The position numbers and the translations under genes are program-made. A stretch of 35,524 bases of DNA from positions 1 through 35,524 of the forward strand of contig JADIMU010000004.1 in NCBI GenBank assembly GCA_017694495.1. Reading direction: 5' to 3'. Each line of letters begins with the position of its first letter. Position 1 is the first letter of the stretch. Below the pieces are notes generated by a model, which had not been told where the DNA came from, made no database searches, and worked only from the letters and a program-made list of their open reading frames with translations. This DNA comes from Candidatus Aphodenecus pullistercoris (GTDB lineage: Bacteria; Spirochaetota; Spirochaetia; Sphaerochaetales; Sphaerochaetaceae). Shown here piece after piece: positions 23,176 to 31,700 of this stretch.

Positions 23176-23208
23176 AATCCGTACGGATTTTTCGTATAAA
23201 AACGGATT
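23176..23208 (-). promoter_or_regulatory. Operator and promoter of the toxin-antitoxin pair
   Basis: A perfect 14-base palindrome AATCCGTACGGATT (23176-23189) is followed by a further ACGGATT half site (23202-23208). On the minus strand an extended -10 (TGCTATATT) stands between the palindrome and ATG 23159. Antitoxin binding here would block transcription. Confidence 0.55.
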
Positions 23209-23315
23209 TAATGTACATTCATGCTCATTTTGCGCTGTTCTGTTCTGCATGTCTTTTCCACCACGAGTCCAATTTTCCCTGATAGACTGTCAGCACAGAC
23301 TTTTGGGAGGGGTAT

Positions 23316-24452
23316 ATGAGACGTGTACTTGTTTTCGCCATCATTCTGGTCTGCGCACTGTCATCGCTGAGCGCCACATATGAGTTCGGTACGACAGGCT
23401 TGTCGTTCACTTGGGCGCCCATCGACCCGCTCTTCAAGGAGAGCAGGGCCTACCAGTACAACAACAACGTCGCCTTCCGCTACCTCATGGCGCCTTCCGA
23501 CACGAAGTATCTGGCGACCGACATCCTTGTCGCCGACAAGACTGCCAATGAAGGGCAGGGGGGATACAAGAGACTCTCCTTCAAAGATCCCAACACGGGC
23601 AACAATGCATATTGGAATCTGAAGGCAGCGATAAACGCAGGCCTCTTCCGCTTCTCCTGGCACAACTATCTCCAGCTTGAACTCTATCTGCATGGCGGAC
23701 TCAACACTATCTTCGGCGCCTACGGTGGAGTCGATGTCCTCGGCTTCGACGGCTTCTACGGAGCGGGAGCCTCGCTGAGCGTCTTCGACATCGTCACGCT
23801 CCGCTTCGGCTTCCACCACTTCTCAGGCCACTGGGGCGATGAGACGCTCAATGACTTCTATTCCAAGGCCGAAACCGCCAACTACAAATACTCCGGGCTG
23901 ACCGAGTACACGAGGAACAACTCCTGGCTCTTCGACATCTCGATCCAGCCCGTCAGTTGGTTCCGCGTCTTTGCCGAGGTCGAACTGCCACAGCATGTCG
24001 GCTGGATCCGCCCCGCGGCCCATGTCCCGGCCGACACAGTCAAGAACACGTCCGAAGAGAGTCCCGATGCCGACAAGCCGCTGTCCGACTACATATACAG
24101 GCAGGAAGGGCTTGTGAACAGCAACGACGAATATCCATCATCCTACAAGGCATGGAGGATTGGAGTCGGGGCCGAGGTCGAGATTCCAATTCCCACTGTC
24201 GGCCTTGCCTATCTCGCCCTCGACATGCAGTTCCATCAGGACGGGAAGATCAATCTCGAGACCTTGCAGTATGAAGAGGACAGACCTTGGGACTTCGAGT
24301 ACACGATAGCCCTAGGCATGAGCCTCCAGGAGGATGAGAGGATGCCTGAGGTCACAATCGAGGTGGCCTGGCATGACGGCCGCTTCCCCTTGCTGAACTT
24401 CTTCTTCCAGGAGAGCCGCTACTTCTCGGCCGGCATCCTGCTGACGCTCTAG
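23316..24452 (+). CDS. Exported beta-barrel-like protein, paralogue 1
   Basis: This 378-residue protein has a signal peptide (MRRVLVFAIILVCALSSLSA). The mature part is rich in alternating aromatic/polar strands typical of outer-membrane barrels. Landmarks shared with the two following genes are GGLNTIFGAYGG..LGFDG, HHFSGHWGDE, FHQDGKIN, and the final WHDGRFPLLNFF. The H-x-SGH-x-GDE box recalls DUF1207 proteins, a resemblance I cannot test here. The C-terminus is ILLTL, a plausible last strand. GGGAGGGG precedes ATG 23316. Likely located in the outer membrane; function unknown. Confidence 0.75.
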   Translation: MRRVLVFAIILVCALSSLSATYEFGTTGLSFTWAPIDPLFKESRAYQYNNNVAFRYLMAPSDTKYLATDILVADKTANEGQGGYKRLSFKDPNTGNNAYWNLKAAINAGLFRFSWHNYLQLELYLHGGLNTIFGAYGGVDVLGFDGFYGAGASLSVFDIVTLRFGFHHFSGHWGDETLNDFYSKAETANYKYSGLTEYTRNNSWLFDISIQPVSWFRVFAEVELPQHVGWIRPAAHVPADTVKNTSEESPDADKPLSDYIYRQEGLVNSNDEYPSSYKAWRIGVGAEVEIPIPTVGLAYLALDMQFHQDGKINLETLQYEEDRPWDFEYTIALGMSLQEDERMPEVTIEVAWHDGRFPLLNFFFQESRYFSAGILLTL

Positions 24453-24459
24453 GAGGTGG

Positions 24460-25545
24460 ATGATGAAAAGGAATGCATGCTTCCTTCTGGCGCTCTTCCT
24501 CGTGATGTCATCGGCCTATGCCGGCTTCACATTCTCCTTCGGCCCTCATGAGCCGCTGTACAATCCGACGACGCTGGACCCCTACGGCTTCGACGGAAGC
24601 CGACTCAAGGTCTTCTACATGACGGACAGCAACCACATGGGCAACAACATCATGATCCATGATGGCTCGAAGCAACCTGGACAAGAGGGCTACTACCGGA
24701 TCGTCGACTACCGCGACTTCAATGACGACTTCCGACTCATGCTCAATCTGCGCATGGCCCTTGGCACATCCGTATTGCGCTTCGGCTGGCCTGAGTGGTT
24801 CCTTGCTGACTTCGTCGTCCAAGGCTCGCTGAACACGGTCTTCGTCCTGGCCGGCGGCACCGACAACCTGGGTTTCGACGGTTCGATCTTCGCAGGCGGA
24901 GAGGTCCGCCTCTTCGACATGTTCTCCCTCAAAGCGGGAATCAGGCACTACTCAGGACATACTGGAGACGAGATCATAGGCGATGCCATGGATGATGTCG
25001 GCCACACGAACTGGGGCGTCGTGGACTATGTGCGCGACAACATGCTCGAGTTCTCTCTAGGATACGACGGCATCGAGTACTTCGACATCTGGTGCTCATT
25101 CATCATGCCACAGCCTGGAATGTGGTGGGCACCATATTTCCATCAGCCGGACTGGATCCACACGACGGGAGGCAATCCTACATACACACCTGACAGGAAT
25201 CCTGGAGAGTGGGCAATCAGAGGACCATACGGCGATGGCTACGGCGCCTACATCATCCAGCTGGACGCCAATGTCCGCTATCCCTTCCTCGACAAATATG
25301 AGGTCTACGGATCTGTCGAGATGAAATTCCATCAGGATGGCATGACGATGCACACACTGACACCCACTGACGATACCGACAAGTGGGAGATGGAGATCTC
25401 AGCGGCCCTCGGCTTCACCTTCAGCAATGTGACCGAGAACATGAACCTTTCTTTCGAGCTTGGCTACCACAATGGCCGCTTCCCCTTGCTCAACTTCTTC
25501 TGGAAGAGGATCGAGGCCTTCTCCTTCTCCATCAAGCTCCATTAG
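24460..25545 (+). CDS. Exported beta-barrel-like protein, paralogue 2
   Basis: This 361-residue protein has a signal peptide (MMKRNACFLLALFLVMSSAYA) and the same ordered landmarks as its upstream neighbour: GSLNTVFVLAGGTDNLGFDG, RHYSGHTGDE, MKFHQDGM and YHNGRFPLLNFFW. AGGAGG precedes ATG 24460, which lies 7 bases after the previous stop, so the two are co-transcribed. The two proteins are similar in design but clearly diverged, so this is an old duplication. Confidence 0.75.
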   Translation: MMKRNACFLLALFLVMSSAYAGFTFSFGPHEPLYNPTTLDPYGFDGSRLKVFYMTDSNHMGNNIMIHDGSKQPGQEGYYRIVDYRDFNDDFRLMLNLRMALGTSVLRFGWPEWFLADFVVQGSLNTVFVLAGGTDNLGFDGSIFAGGEVRLFDMFSLKAGIRHYSGHTGDEIIGDAMDDVGHTNWGVVDYVRDNMLEFSLGYDGIEYFDIWCSFIMPQPGMWWAPYFHQPDWIHTTGGNPTYTPDRNPGEWAIRGPYGDGYGAYIIQLDANVRYPFLDKYEVYGSVEMKFHQDGMTMHTLTPTDDTDKWEMEISAALGFTFSNVTENMNLSFELGYHNGRFPLLNFFWKRIEAFSFSIKLH

Positions 25546-25657
25546 ACGAAAAGGATGGAGTGAAGGAGTGAAAGGATTCTGGTCCTGACATGTATGGGCC
25601 TTAGCTCAAAAGCCAGCAGCTGATGTCACGGTTGATGATGAACTCTACTACCTTCCA

Positions 25658-25697
25658 GGAGCCTCCAAGGTCTTCTGTCCCCGGAGGCTTCTCTTTT
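25658..25697 (+). terminator. Hairpin after paralogue 2
   Basis: AGCCTCC (25660-25666) pairs with GGAGGCT (25683-25689), followed by TCTCTTTTG. It lies between the second and third paralogues, indicating that the third has its own promoter or receives only read-through. Confidence 0.5.
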
Positions 25698-25726
25698 GCG
25701 TGGAGTGTTGCTACCATGGGCGGACT

Positions 25727-26809
25727 ATGACAAGAAAGACATTCCTCATCCTTGCCATTATGGCTTGCATCCTGTTCCCGCTCTCGGCCTTCGACTACAG
25801 GCTCGATCTGATCTCGCTCACGCCGCTGTACGAGGAGTACGACGCCGACAACCACCGCGCATCCCTCGATTTCCAGTACGGGGCAATCTACCAGGGCTAC
25901 CCGGAGGGCTTCTATCAGAACGACAACTATTTCCCCTTCGTGGATTCCGATGTGCTGAGGATCAGACCCTTCGTCGCCACCTACCACATGGGCGAGACGC
26001 TCTCACTCCTGAAGAACACATTCACCTTCGACCATTGGCTCAGCCCGATCGCCTTCGACTTCGCCTTCCAGGGATCGCTGACAGGCGTCCTGGAAGGAGA
26101 GGTCGCCGACACGATCGGCTACGATGGCGAGTACTTCTTCGGTATGACGATGAGCATAGCCGACGTTCTATCCTTCCGTTTCGGAGGCAGCCACTACTGC
26201 TCCCACTATGGCGACGGCAGCTACAAGGTGATCGCGACGGGAGGCGGCGTGCCCTCCAACTTCGACGAATGGTTCAAGTACCTGAGGATGGATTCGATGA
26301 TCTTCGGCCTCTCGCTCCAGCCTGTCGACTTCGTGCGCGTCTACGCCGAGATCGACTTCGCGACGAAGAATACGAGCGTCCTGCCTTACTACTTCGAGCC
26401 TGAGTGGGGCCCGGGAAACAGCATCGCCGATGACGTGCCATCATCCTACGGCGCCAGGATCGTCAACTTCGGAATCGAGTTCGAGTATCCCATCTTCAAG
26501 TCTCTGGGCATGACGCGCATCGCCTACGGCTGCGCCGCCTACGAGGAGGGCAAGATCGTCTACCGCCATGAGGACCTCGCGGCCGCCGGAAGGACAAAAC
26601 CCTTCTACGACCCCAATCGCCCCTGGGAGTTCGAGCACACGATCAACATCTCGCAGGAGATCAACGACCTCGTGTCCTTCGACATCACCTGGCACTACGG
26701 TCGCTTCATGCTCAATTCCTACTTCGACACCAAGTCGCAATACGTGACCATTGGAGCAAGGCTGGACTTCGATGGCACTGTGACGCTCTACGACAGCGCC
26801 AGAGACTGA
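25727..26809 (+). CDS. Exported beta-barrel-like protein, paralogue 3
   Basis: This 360-residue protein has a signal peptide (MTRKTFLILAIMACILFPLSA). It follows the same plan, but the motifs are weaker: FQGSLTGVLEGEVADTIGYDG, SHYCSHYGDG, and WHYGRFMLNSYF near the end. The Glu after GD is lost and the C-terminus runs on past the usual last strand (DFDGTVTLYDSARD). ATG 25727 gives a clean signal peptide; a GTG 27 bases upstream is possible. It is the most divergent of the three. Confidence 0.72.
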   Translation: MTRKTFLILAIMACILFPLSAFDYRLDLISLTPLYEEYDADNHRASLDFQYGAIYQGYPEGFYQNDNYFPFVDSDVLRIRPFVATYHMGETLSLLKNTFTFDHWLSPIAFDFAFQGSLTGVLEGEVADTIGYDGEYFFGMTMSIADVLSFRFGGSHYCSHYGDGSYKVIATGGGVPSNFDEWFKYLRMDSMIFGLSLQPVDFVRVYAEIDFATKNTSVLPYYFEPEWGPGNSIADDVPSSYGARIVNFGIEFEYPIFKSLGMTRIAYGCAAYEEGKIVYRHEDLAAAGRTKPFYDPNRPWEFEHTINISQEINDLVSFDITWHYGRFMLNSYFDTKSQYVTIGARLDFDGTVTLYDSARD

Positions 26810-26817
26810 ACAAGGAA

Positions 26818-26840
26818 AGGGGAGGAGGTCCGCCTCCCCT
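26818..26840. terminator. Bidirectional hairpin between converging genes
   Basis: AGGGGAGG (26818-26825) pairs with CCTCCCCT (26833-26840) in the 35 bases between the end of paralogue 3 and the end of the leftward zinc-ribbon gene. No T tract follows on either side, so termination strength is uncertain. Confidence 0.45.
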
Positions 26841-26844
26841 GATC

Positions 26845-27408
26845 CTACTCATCCAGCTTCTTTCCGCACTTCGGACAGTACTTGGCCTCCTCAGGACAGT
26901 CCGCTTCGCATGATGGGCACTTGCGTGTGAATGCGTGTCCGCAGACCATGCAGCAATTGTCCTTGCGTCCTGTCCATCCTGAGCATTGCGGGCAGTGCCT
27001 GCGTGTCAGTGAGCGGACGACGAGGAAGATCACCAGGGCAGGCACATGGCCGAAGAAGGCCAGCAGCGTCCACAACAGGACTGGCATCATCGCCTTCGAG
27101 GCGGCCTGCCAGACCAAGGCGACCAGATTGAGCCAGCTCAGCAGCAGCGAGATGGCGCACAGGAAGAGCATTGCGGCTGCTGTGACCTTCACGCCCGGCT
27201 GTATGGGAGTGGGCCTGAAAGTCTGCCAGCTGCCGATGTACTGTCCTTCGGGGCTGTATGCCAGATTCCTGACTTCGCCGATCTGTGTGGCGAAGAGATG
27301 GTGGAAGGCTACAGCTGTGAGCGCATAGAGTGCCAGTGTCACGATGATGAGGATTGCCAGGCTGCGTGCCAGCCTTGCATCCATGACTCTGTCTTTCAGT
27401 CTTGCCAT
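26845..27408 (-). CDS. Membrane protein with C-terminal double zinc ribbon
   Basis: This 187-residue protein has transmembrane helices at about 15-35, 75-95 and 105-130, the first two separated by an extracytoplasmic loop. The C-terminus carries two to three zinc-ribbon pairs: CPQCSGWTGRKDNCCMVCG, CPSCEADC and YCPKCGKK. The last resembles the common zinc-ribbon tail of regulatory membrane proteins. ATG 27408 is chosen for the AAAGGAG before it. Function unknown; no operon partner. Confidence 0.65.
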   Translation of the reverse strand: MARLKDRVMDARLARSLAILIIVTLALYALTAVAFHHLFATQIGEVRNLAYSPEGQYIGSWQTFRPTPIQPGVKVTAAAMLFLCAISLLLSWLNLVALVWQAASKAMMPVLLWTLLAFFGHVPALVIFLVVRSLTRRHCPQCSGWTGRKDNCCMVCGHAFTRKCPSCEADCPEEAKYCPKCGKKLDE

Positions 27409-27484
27409 TTCCGTTTCTCCTTTCTTGTGCTCCAAGAGTAGGGGAAGGAGTTGAACAGGCTTTTAACAATATCTTGACTGGAGA

Positions 27485-28366
27485 TCAAATCGTCTTGCCG
27501 AGGATTGTAGGTAGGCTCATCAGCATGGTCCCGACGACGATGAGGACGAGGCCCCAGGCCGACTTCTTCGTCAGCTTCTCGCCGAAGACGATCCGCGAGA
27601 AGGCGATGGAGACGAGGATGCTCAGCTTGTCTATGGGGACGACGACGCTGGTGCGTCCATCCTGCAAGGCCCTGTAGTAGCACAGCCAGGAGGCCCCTGT
27701 GGCGAAGCCGGAGAGGATGATGAAGCCCAGCTCCTTCCTGTCGATTGTCCGCACCTGCCCGACCTTGCCCTTCATGATGACGATGAGCCAGGCCATGACG
27801 AGGACGACGGCTGTGCGCACGGCGGTGCCGAGGTTGGAGTCGACGCCTTCGATGCCGACCTTGCCCAGAATGGAGGTCAGGCTGGCGAAGAGGGCGGACA
27901 GGAGTGCGTAGACGAGCCAGGAGGCGCCACGGGCCTGCTCCGTCGGCTTTCTGCGCTCCACCATCATGATTGTCCCGACGCCTATGAGGACGATGGCTGC
28001 AAGCGACAGCATTGTGATGCCCTCTCCCAGGAAGACCAGGGCGAGGACCATGGTGAGCACTGTACTGGACTTGTCAATCGGGACGACCTTGTTGATGTCG
28101 CCAAGCTGGAGGGCGTGGAAGTAGCACAGCCAGGAAGCTCCCGTCGCGAGGCCGGAGAGGATGAGGAAGGTCCAGCTCCTTCCCCCGATCTGGAAGAGGG
28201 CGCCAGATGGTGCCGTGATGGCCGCCATGAGGCAGGAGAAGAGGAGGACGACGATTGTCCGCACTGCGGTGGCGACGTCACTGTCGCACTTCCTGATTCC
28301 GCACTTTGCCAGAATCGCCGTGAGACCGGCGAAGAAGGCCGAGCCGAGGGCGTAGAGGATCCACAT
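27485..28366 (-). CDS. EamA/DMT-family transporter
   Basis: This 293-residue protein has ten transmembrane segments formed by two repeated EamA units. Each unit contains LSGxATGASWLCYxxALQ-type motifs (about residues 69-86 and 216-234), so the internal duplication is plain. Family members export metabolites, amino acids or drugs. ATG 28366 has GGGAGG upstream, lying inside the end of the MarR gene. Co-transcription with a MarR regulator suggests inducible efflux of a small molecule. The longer open frame upstream runs antiparallel-free through the marR reading frame and is rejected. Confidence 0.88.
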   Translation of the reverse strand: MWILYALGSAFFAGLTAILAKCGIRKCDSDVATAVRTIVVLLFSCLMAAITAPSGALFQIGGRSWTFLILSGLATGASWLCYFHALQLGDINKVVPIDKSSTVLTMVLALVFLGEGITMLSLAAIVLIGVGTIMMVERRKPTEQARGASWLVYALLSALFASLTSILGKVGIEGVDSNLGTAVRTAVVLVMAWLIVIMKGKVGQVRTIDRKELGFIILSGFATGASWLCYYRALQDGRTSVVVPIDKLSILVSIAFSRIVFGEKLTKKSAWGLVLIVVGTMLMSLPTILGKTI

Positions 28367-28367
28367 G

Positions 28368-28820
28368 TCACACCTCCCTTGCCAGATGGGGAAAGCCTTG
28401 TCTGCTTTCTTCCTTCGAGCGCTGGTAGAGTTTGTCGAGCGTCGATGAGAAGACTTCGAGCTCGTCCTCGTCCAGTGTGCTCGTGAGCCATTCGTAGAAG
28501 CTGGCCTCGAGGGCCGTCTTCGTGTCCTTGACCGCCTCGCAGCGCTCTGTCGCATAGAGGTGGCTCCGCCTCCTGTCTGCGCTGTCCGCCTCCTTCCTGA
28601 GGAAACCCTTTGCGACCAGGTTGGCCACGCGGCGGGTGATGGCCGCCTTGTCCATGTACAAGGTCGAGGCGACTTCGCCAGGACTGATGCCAGGCCTCTT
28701 CCTGATGAGGTGCAGCATGTCAGCCTCGCCTGAACCGACACCTTGCAATGCCATGGAGGTCCTCACGTAGGAGGCGGCCTCCCTTGCGATCTTCGTGATC
28801 TGACGATGCGTCCTGTCCAT
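28368..28820 (-). CDS. MarR-family transcriptional regulator
   Basis: This 150-residue protein has the MarR winged helix: LHLIRKRPGISPGEVASTLYMDKAAITRRVANLVAKGFLRKEADSADRRRSHLYAT, with the wing basic pair RRRSH. It ends one base before the EamA start. A palindrome lies 5 bases upstream of ATG 28820, so it probably represses itself and the transporter and is released by a ligand. Confidence 0.9.
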   Translation of the reverse strand: MDRTHRQITKIAREAASYVRTSMALQGVGSGEADMLHLIRKRPGISPGEVASTLYMDKAAITRRVANLVAKGFLRKEADSADRRRSHLYATERCEAVKDTKTALEASFYEWLTSTLDEDELEVFSSTLDKLYQRSKEESRQGFPHLAREV

Positions 28821-28825
28821 TTTTT

Positions 28826-28839
28826 GTTGTACCTACAAC
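28826..28839 (-). promoter_or_regulatory. MarR operator
   Basis: GTTGTA-GG-TACAAC on the minus strand has perfect 6-base arms, resembling known MarR-type sites (TTGTnnnnACAA). It sits between the promoter region and the marR start codon. Confidence 0.55.
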
Positions 28840-28891
28840 CAATCGTGATGATAGTCCCCCTCCAGTCCGATATGCAAGCTTTTCCGCACGA

Positions 28892-28909
28892 CTTTAAACC
28901 TTGTTTAGA
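28892..28909 (+). promoter_or_regulatory. Response-regulator box 1 (before the kinase gene)
   Basis: CTTTAAA-CCTT-GTTTAGA: two heptamers with a 4-base spacer, an 11-base period. The pair is enclosed by inverted arms CGCACGA and TCGTGCG. The same pattern occurs at 31065 and 33274. OmpR/PhoB regulators bind such direct repeats, so autoregulation of the downstream kinase-regulator pair is likely. Confidence 0.5.
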
Positions 28910-28944
28910 ATTTCGTGCGAGAATGGAGTCCAAGAGATGGAAAA

Positions 28945-30381
28945 ATGAAGATAAAGCGTCAAATAGAGCTGTCCAACCTCCTCATGGTCATCGTGCCGGT
29001 CATCGCCACAGTCCTGGCGGGAATCGTCTGCGCCTTCGTGCTGTGGGCCGTCGCCCAGCACGGCTCAGGCGTCGGCGTGGACGATGCGAGCGACTTCGGC
29101 TGGCTGGCCCGCCTGACGGTCTCCTATGTGAGCGACGTCATAAGCGGGAAGGATGATGGCGGACAGCCGGACCCCCTCTCCCGCCTGCTGGATGCCAACA
29201 CGATGTACATGATGGTCACCAGGGAAGGGGAGACTGTCTACGAGTATGGAACGAAGAGCATGTACGATGGAAACATGCTTGAGGCTGGCAGCGCCGTCGA
29301 GGGGGCTTCCGTCATCCTCTCCCAGGGCTCTCGGAGTCTCTACCTGGCCCGCATGCACATGGATGGTGGCGACTACGAGGTGGCCCTCTTCGCCCAGCTG
29401 AGGGACATGGAGACAAGGGCCTTCCGCACCGCCGCCATCGTCTCCTGGCTCTTCCTCGTCCTTTCCGTCCTCCTGTCCGTCTACTTTACCAACCGCTTCA
29501 TGAGCCGGGCCCTGGTCCGGCGCATCTCGAAGCCTCTGGACCTCCTCTCGCAAGGAGCCCAGGCCCTTGGCGGCGGCGATCTGGACTACCGCATAGACTA
29601 CACCCGCGACGACGAGTTCACACCGCTGTGCCAGCTCTTCAACGAGATGGCGGCCAAGCTGAAGAGCCTCGTCGAGCGCGCCCAGAAGGATGACGAGAGC
29701 CGCAAGGAGCTGATCGCAGGCATCTCACACGACCTGCGCTCTCCGCTGACCTCGATCCAGGCCTACGTCGAGGGTCTTGCCGACGGTGTCGCCTCGAATG
29801 AGGAGATGAGGCGCCGCTACCTCGACGTCATCCGCAAGAAGGTCCAGGACATCGACTCCCTCGTCAGCCAACTCTTCCTCTTCTCGAAGCTCGAGCTGAA
29901 CGACTACCCCGTCAATCTTGTCCAGAGGGACCTGTGGACGGTGCTGGAAGGCTTTGTCGCCGACATGGGAGGTGACCTGGCATCCCGGGGGCTCGAGCTC
30001 GTCATGCCCGCTGACAGGATCGCGCTCACCGTCCTCATCGACGAGGGCCTCCTCTCCAGAGTACTCGCGAACGTCGCGGATAACAGCCTGCGCTACAAGG
30101 TGGCGGACAGGGCACATCTCTGGCTGGAGGCCTCAGAGGAGGACGGCCATGTCGTCCTCATCCTGGGGGATGACGGACCCGGAGTCGGACAGGAGGACTA
30201 TGGACGCCTCTTCGACGTCTTCTACCGCAGCGACAAGGCGCGCCGCGACCCTGCCAAGGGCAGTGGACTCGGCCTTGCGATATCGCGCAAGATGGTCGAG
30301 CGCATGGGCGGCGCCATGAGTGCCAGGCCTTCTTCCCATGGAGGCCTGGCGATCGTCATGACACTGAAGGAGGGCGAGTGA
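28945..30381 (+). CDS. Sensor histidine kinase (HAMP, HisKA)
   Basis: This 478-residue membrane kinase has transmembrane helices at about 10-37 and 162-182 around a 120-residue extracytoplasmic sensor domain. HAMP follows at about 183-240, then HisKA with His262 (GISHDLRSPLTS). The ATPase domain has Asn380 (NVADNSLRY), DDGPG, FYRSD and GSGLGLAI boxes. ATG 28945 lies within a purine-rich leader. It overlaps the regulator gene (gag-TGATG) and has a direct-repeat box upstream. Signal unknown; a PhoR-like or envelope-stress role is inferred from the lipid genes it adjoins. Confidence 0.92.
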   Translation: MKIKRQIELSNLLMVIVPVIATVLAGIVCAFVLWAVAQHGSGVGVDDASDFGWLARLTVSYVSDVISGKDDGGQPDPLSRLLDANTMYMMVTREGETVYEYGTKSMYDGNMLEAGSAVEGASVILSQGSRSLYLARMHMDGGDYEVALFAQLRDMETRAFRTAAIVSWLFLVLSVLLSVYFTNRFMSRALVRRISKPLDLLSQGAQALGGGDLDYRIDYTRDDEFTPLCQLFNEMAAKLKSLVERAQKDDESRKELIAGISHDLRSPLTSIQAYVEGLADGVASNEEMRRRYLDVIRKKVQDIDSLVSQLFLFSKLELNDYPVNLVQRDLWTVLEGFVADMGGDLASRGLELVMPADRIALTVLIDEGLLSRVLANVADNSLRYKVADRAHLWLEASEEDGHVVLILGDDGPGVGQEDYGRLFDVFYRSDKARRDPAKGSGLGLAISRKMVERMGGAMSARPSSHGGLAIVMTLKEGE

Positions 30382-31070
30382 TGGCGGAAAGGATACTCAT
30401 CATCGAGGACGACCGCGACATCGCGGCGATCGAGAAGGACTACCTCGAGCTTGCCGGCTACAGCGTCACGACCGTCGAGGACGGACGCGAAGGCCTGGAG
30501 GAGGGTGGTGGAGGGAGCTACGACCTCATCCTCCTGGACGTCATGCTTCCATTCCTGGACGGTTTCCAGGTCTGCCGCCAGCTGCGCAGCCGCATAGACA
30601 CTCCCATACTCATGGTGACGGCCAAGAGGGAGGACATAGACAAGATCCGGGGCCTCGGACTGGGTGCCGACGACTACATCGAGAAGCCCTTCTCGCCATC
30701 AGTCCTCGTGGCCAGAGTCCGTTCCCACCTGGCCCAGTACCAGCGCCTGAAGGGACGCGGCGCGGCCCGCGTGGAGCTGCGTGTGAGGGAAGTGTGCCTC
30801 AACACACAGACGCACCGCTGCTTCGTCAGCGGTCGTGAGGTCACGCTGAAGAACAAGGAGTACGAGGTTCTGCTCTTCCTGATGGAGAACGCCGACCGCG
30901 TCTTCACCAAGGAGGAGCTCTATGAGAAGATCTGGGGGCTGGACGCGATGGGCGACAGCGCGACCGTCGCCGTGCACATCAACCGGCTGAGGGAGAAGCT
31001 CGAGGAGGACCCCTCGCATCCGAAGTACATCCAGACGGTCTGGGGCGCAGGCTACCGCTTCGGGGTTTAA
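30381..31070 (+). CDS. OmpR/PhoB-family response regulator
   Basis: This 229-residue protein has a receiver domain with Glu9-Asp10-Asp11, phosphoacceptor Asp53 (LLDVMLP) and Lys102 (EKPFSP). The C-terminal winged helix shows LKNKEYEVLLFLMENADRVFTKEELYEKIWG and VAVHINRLREKLEEDPSHPKYIQTVWGAGYRF. This class binds direct repeats about 11 bases apart, and three such sites are found in this locus. ATG 30381 overlaps the kinase stop; a GTG one codon upstream is the alternative. Its 3' end contains the box for the next operon. Confidence 0.93.
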   Translation: MAERILIIEDDRDIAAIEKDYLELAGYSVTTVEDGREGLEEGGGGSYDLILLDVMLPFLDGFQVCRQLRSRIDTPILMVTAKREDIDKIRGLGLGADDYIEKPFSPSVLVARVRSHLAQYQRLKGRGAARVELRVREVCLNTQTHRCFVSGREVTLKNKEYEVLLFLMENADRVFTKEELYEKIWGLDAMGDSATVAVHINRLREKLEEDPSHPKYIQTVWGAGYRFGV

Positions 31071-31106
31071 GAAAAGTTTAACACCGCTTACATGACGCTT
31101 TAGAAT
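31065..31106 (+). promoter_or_regulatory. Response-regulator box 2 and -10 (phospholipase operon)
   Basis: GTTTAAG-AAAA-GTTTAAC (31065-31082) is followed 18 bases later by TAGAAT (31101-31106). The interval contains TACATG-A-CGCTTT, also seen in box 3. There is no -35 hexamer, which fits activation by a bound regulator. The box overlaps the response-regulator stop codon. Confidence 0.6.
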
Positions 31107-31145
31107 GCTCCGCCATCCTTGTGCCATGACAAGGAGGAAGAGCAT

Positions 31146-31700
31146 ATGAACATGACAAGCCATCTGGCATTGGCGGTGGGCCTGAGCGAGGTCCTTGACC
31201 TCAGGACGGTGGCCTTCATCTTCGGCAACGTGCAACCCGACCTCGCCCTGTACAGCTATCTCAGGGGAGGACGCCTCCAGGGCCACAGCTTCAGGAACAT
31301 GTCGCCGCGCATCGATGCGGTCCTTGCCAAGCTCAGGAAGGGCAGGGGCGATGGACTCCTCCACAGCTACCGCCTGGGCAAGCTGATGCACTACATCGCC
31401 GATTCCTTCACATACCCGCACAACGACAGCTTCCACGGCTCGCTGAGGGCCCACATGCTCTATGAGGACGAGCTGGAAGTCAGCCTCCAGGAGCATATGG
31501 AAGAGGAGGGGTTCAGGCCATCAGCCAAACTGACTGTCGACGACGTCGCCGAATACGTCAGGAGGCGTCATGAAGACTATATGGCAAAGGAAGGCTCGAC
31601 GGACAACGACAGCAGCTTCATCCTCGAATCGTGTGCGGGCGTCGCCTGGGCGCTGGCCACAGAGCGGCGGCTTGCCCGTCCTGCGGTGGGCATCTCATGA
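31146..31700 (+). CDS. Zinc-dependent phospholipase C-like protein
   Basis: This 184-residue protein matches the Zn-dependent phospholipase C/nuclease fold. Possible metal ligands are His6, Asp32 (GNVQPDLALYSYLRG), His73, His82 and Asp86 (GKLMHYIADSFTYPHND), His92, His103 and Glu107. The HSYRLGKLMHYIADSFTYPHN block is the clearest signature. No signal peptide is present, so it probably acts inside the cell. ATG 31146 follows AGGAGG. If active on phospholipids it would yield diacylglycerol, the acceptor for the glycosyltransferases downstream. It overlaps the next gene by 4 bases (ATGA). Confidence 0.7.
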   Translation: MNMTSHLALAVGLSEVLDLRTVAFIFGNVQPDLALYSYLRGGRLQGHSFRNMSPRIDAVLAKLRKGRGDGLLHSYRLGKLMHYIADSFTYPHNDSFHGSLRAHMLYEDELEVSLQEHMEEEGFRPSAKLTVDDVAEYVRRRHEDYMAKEGSTDNDSSFILESCAGVAWALATERRLARPAVGIS

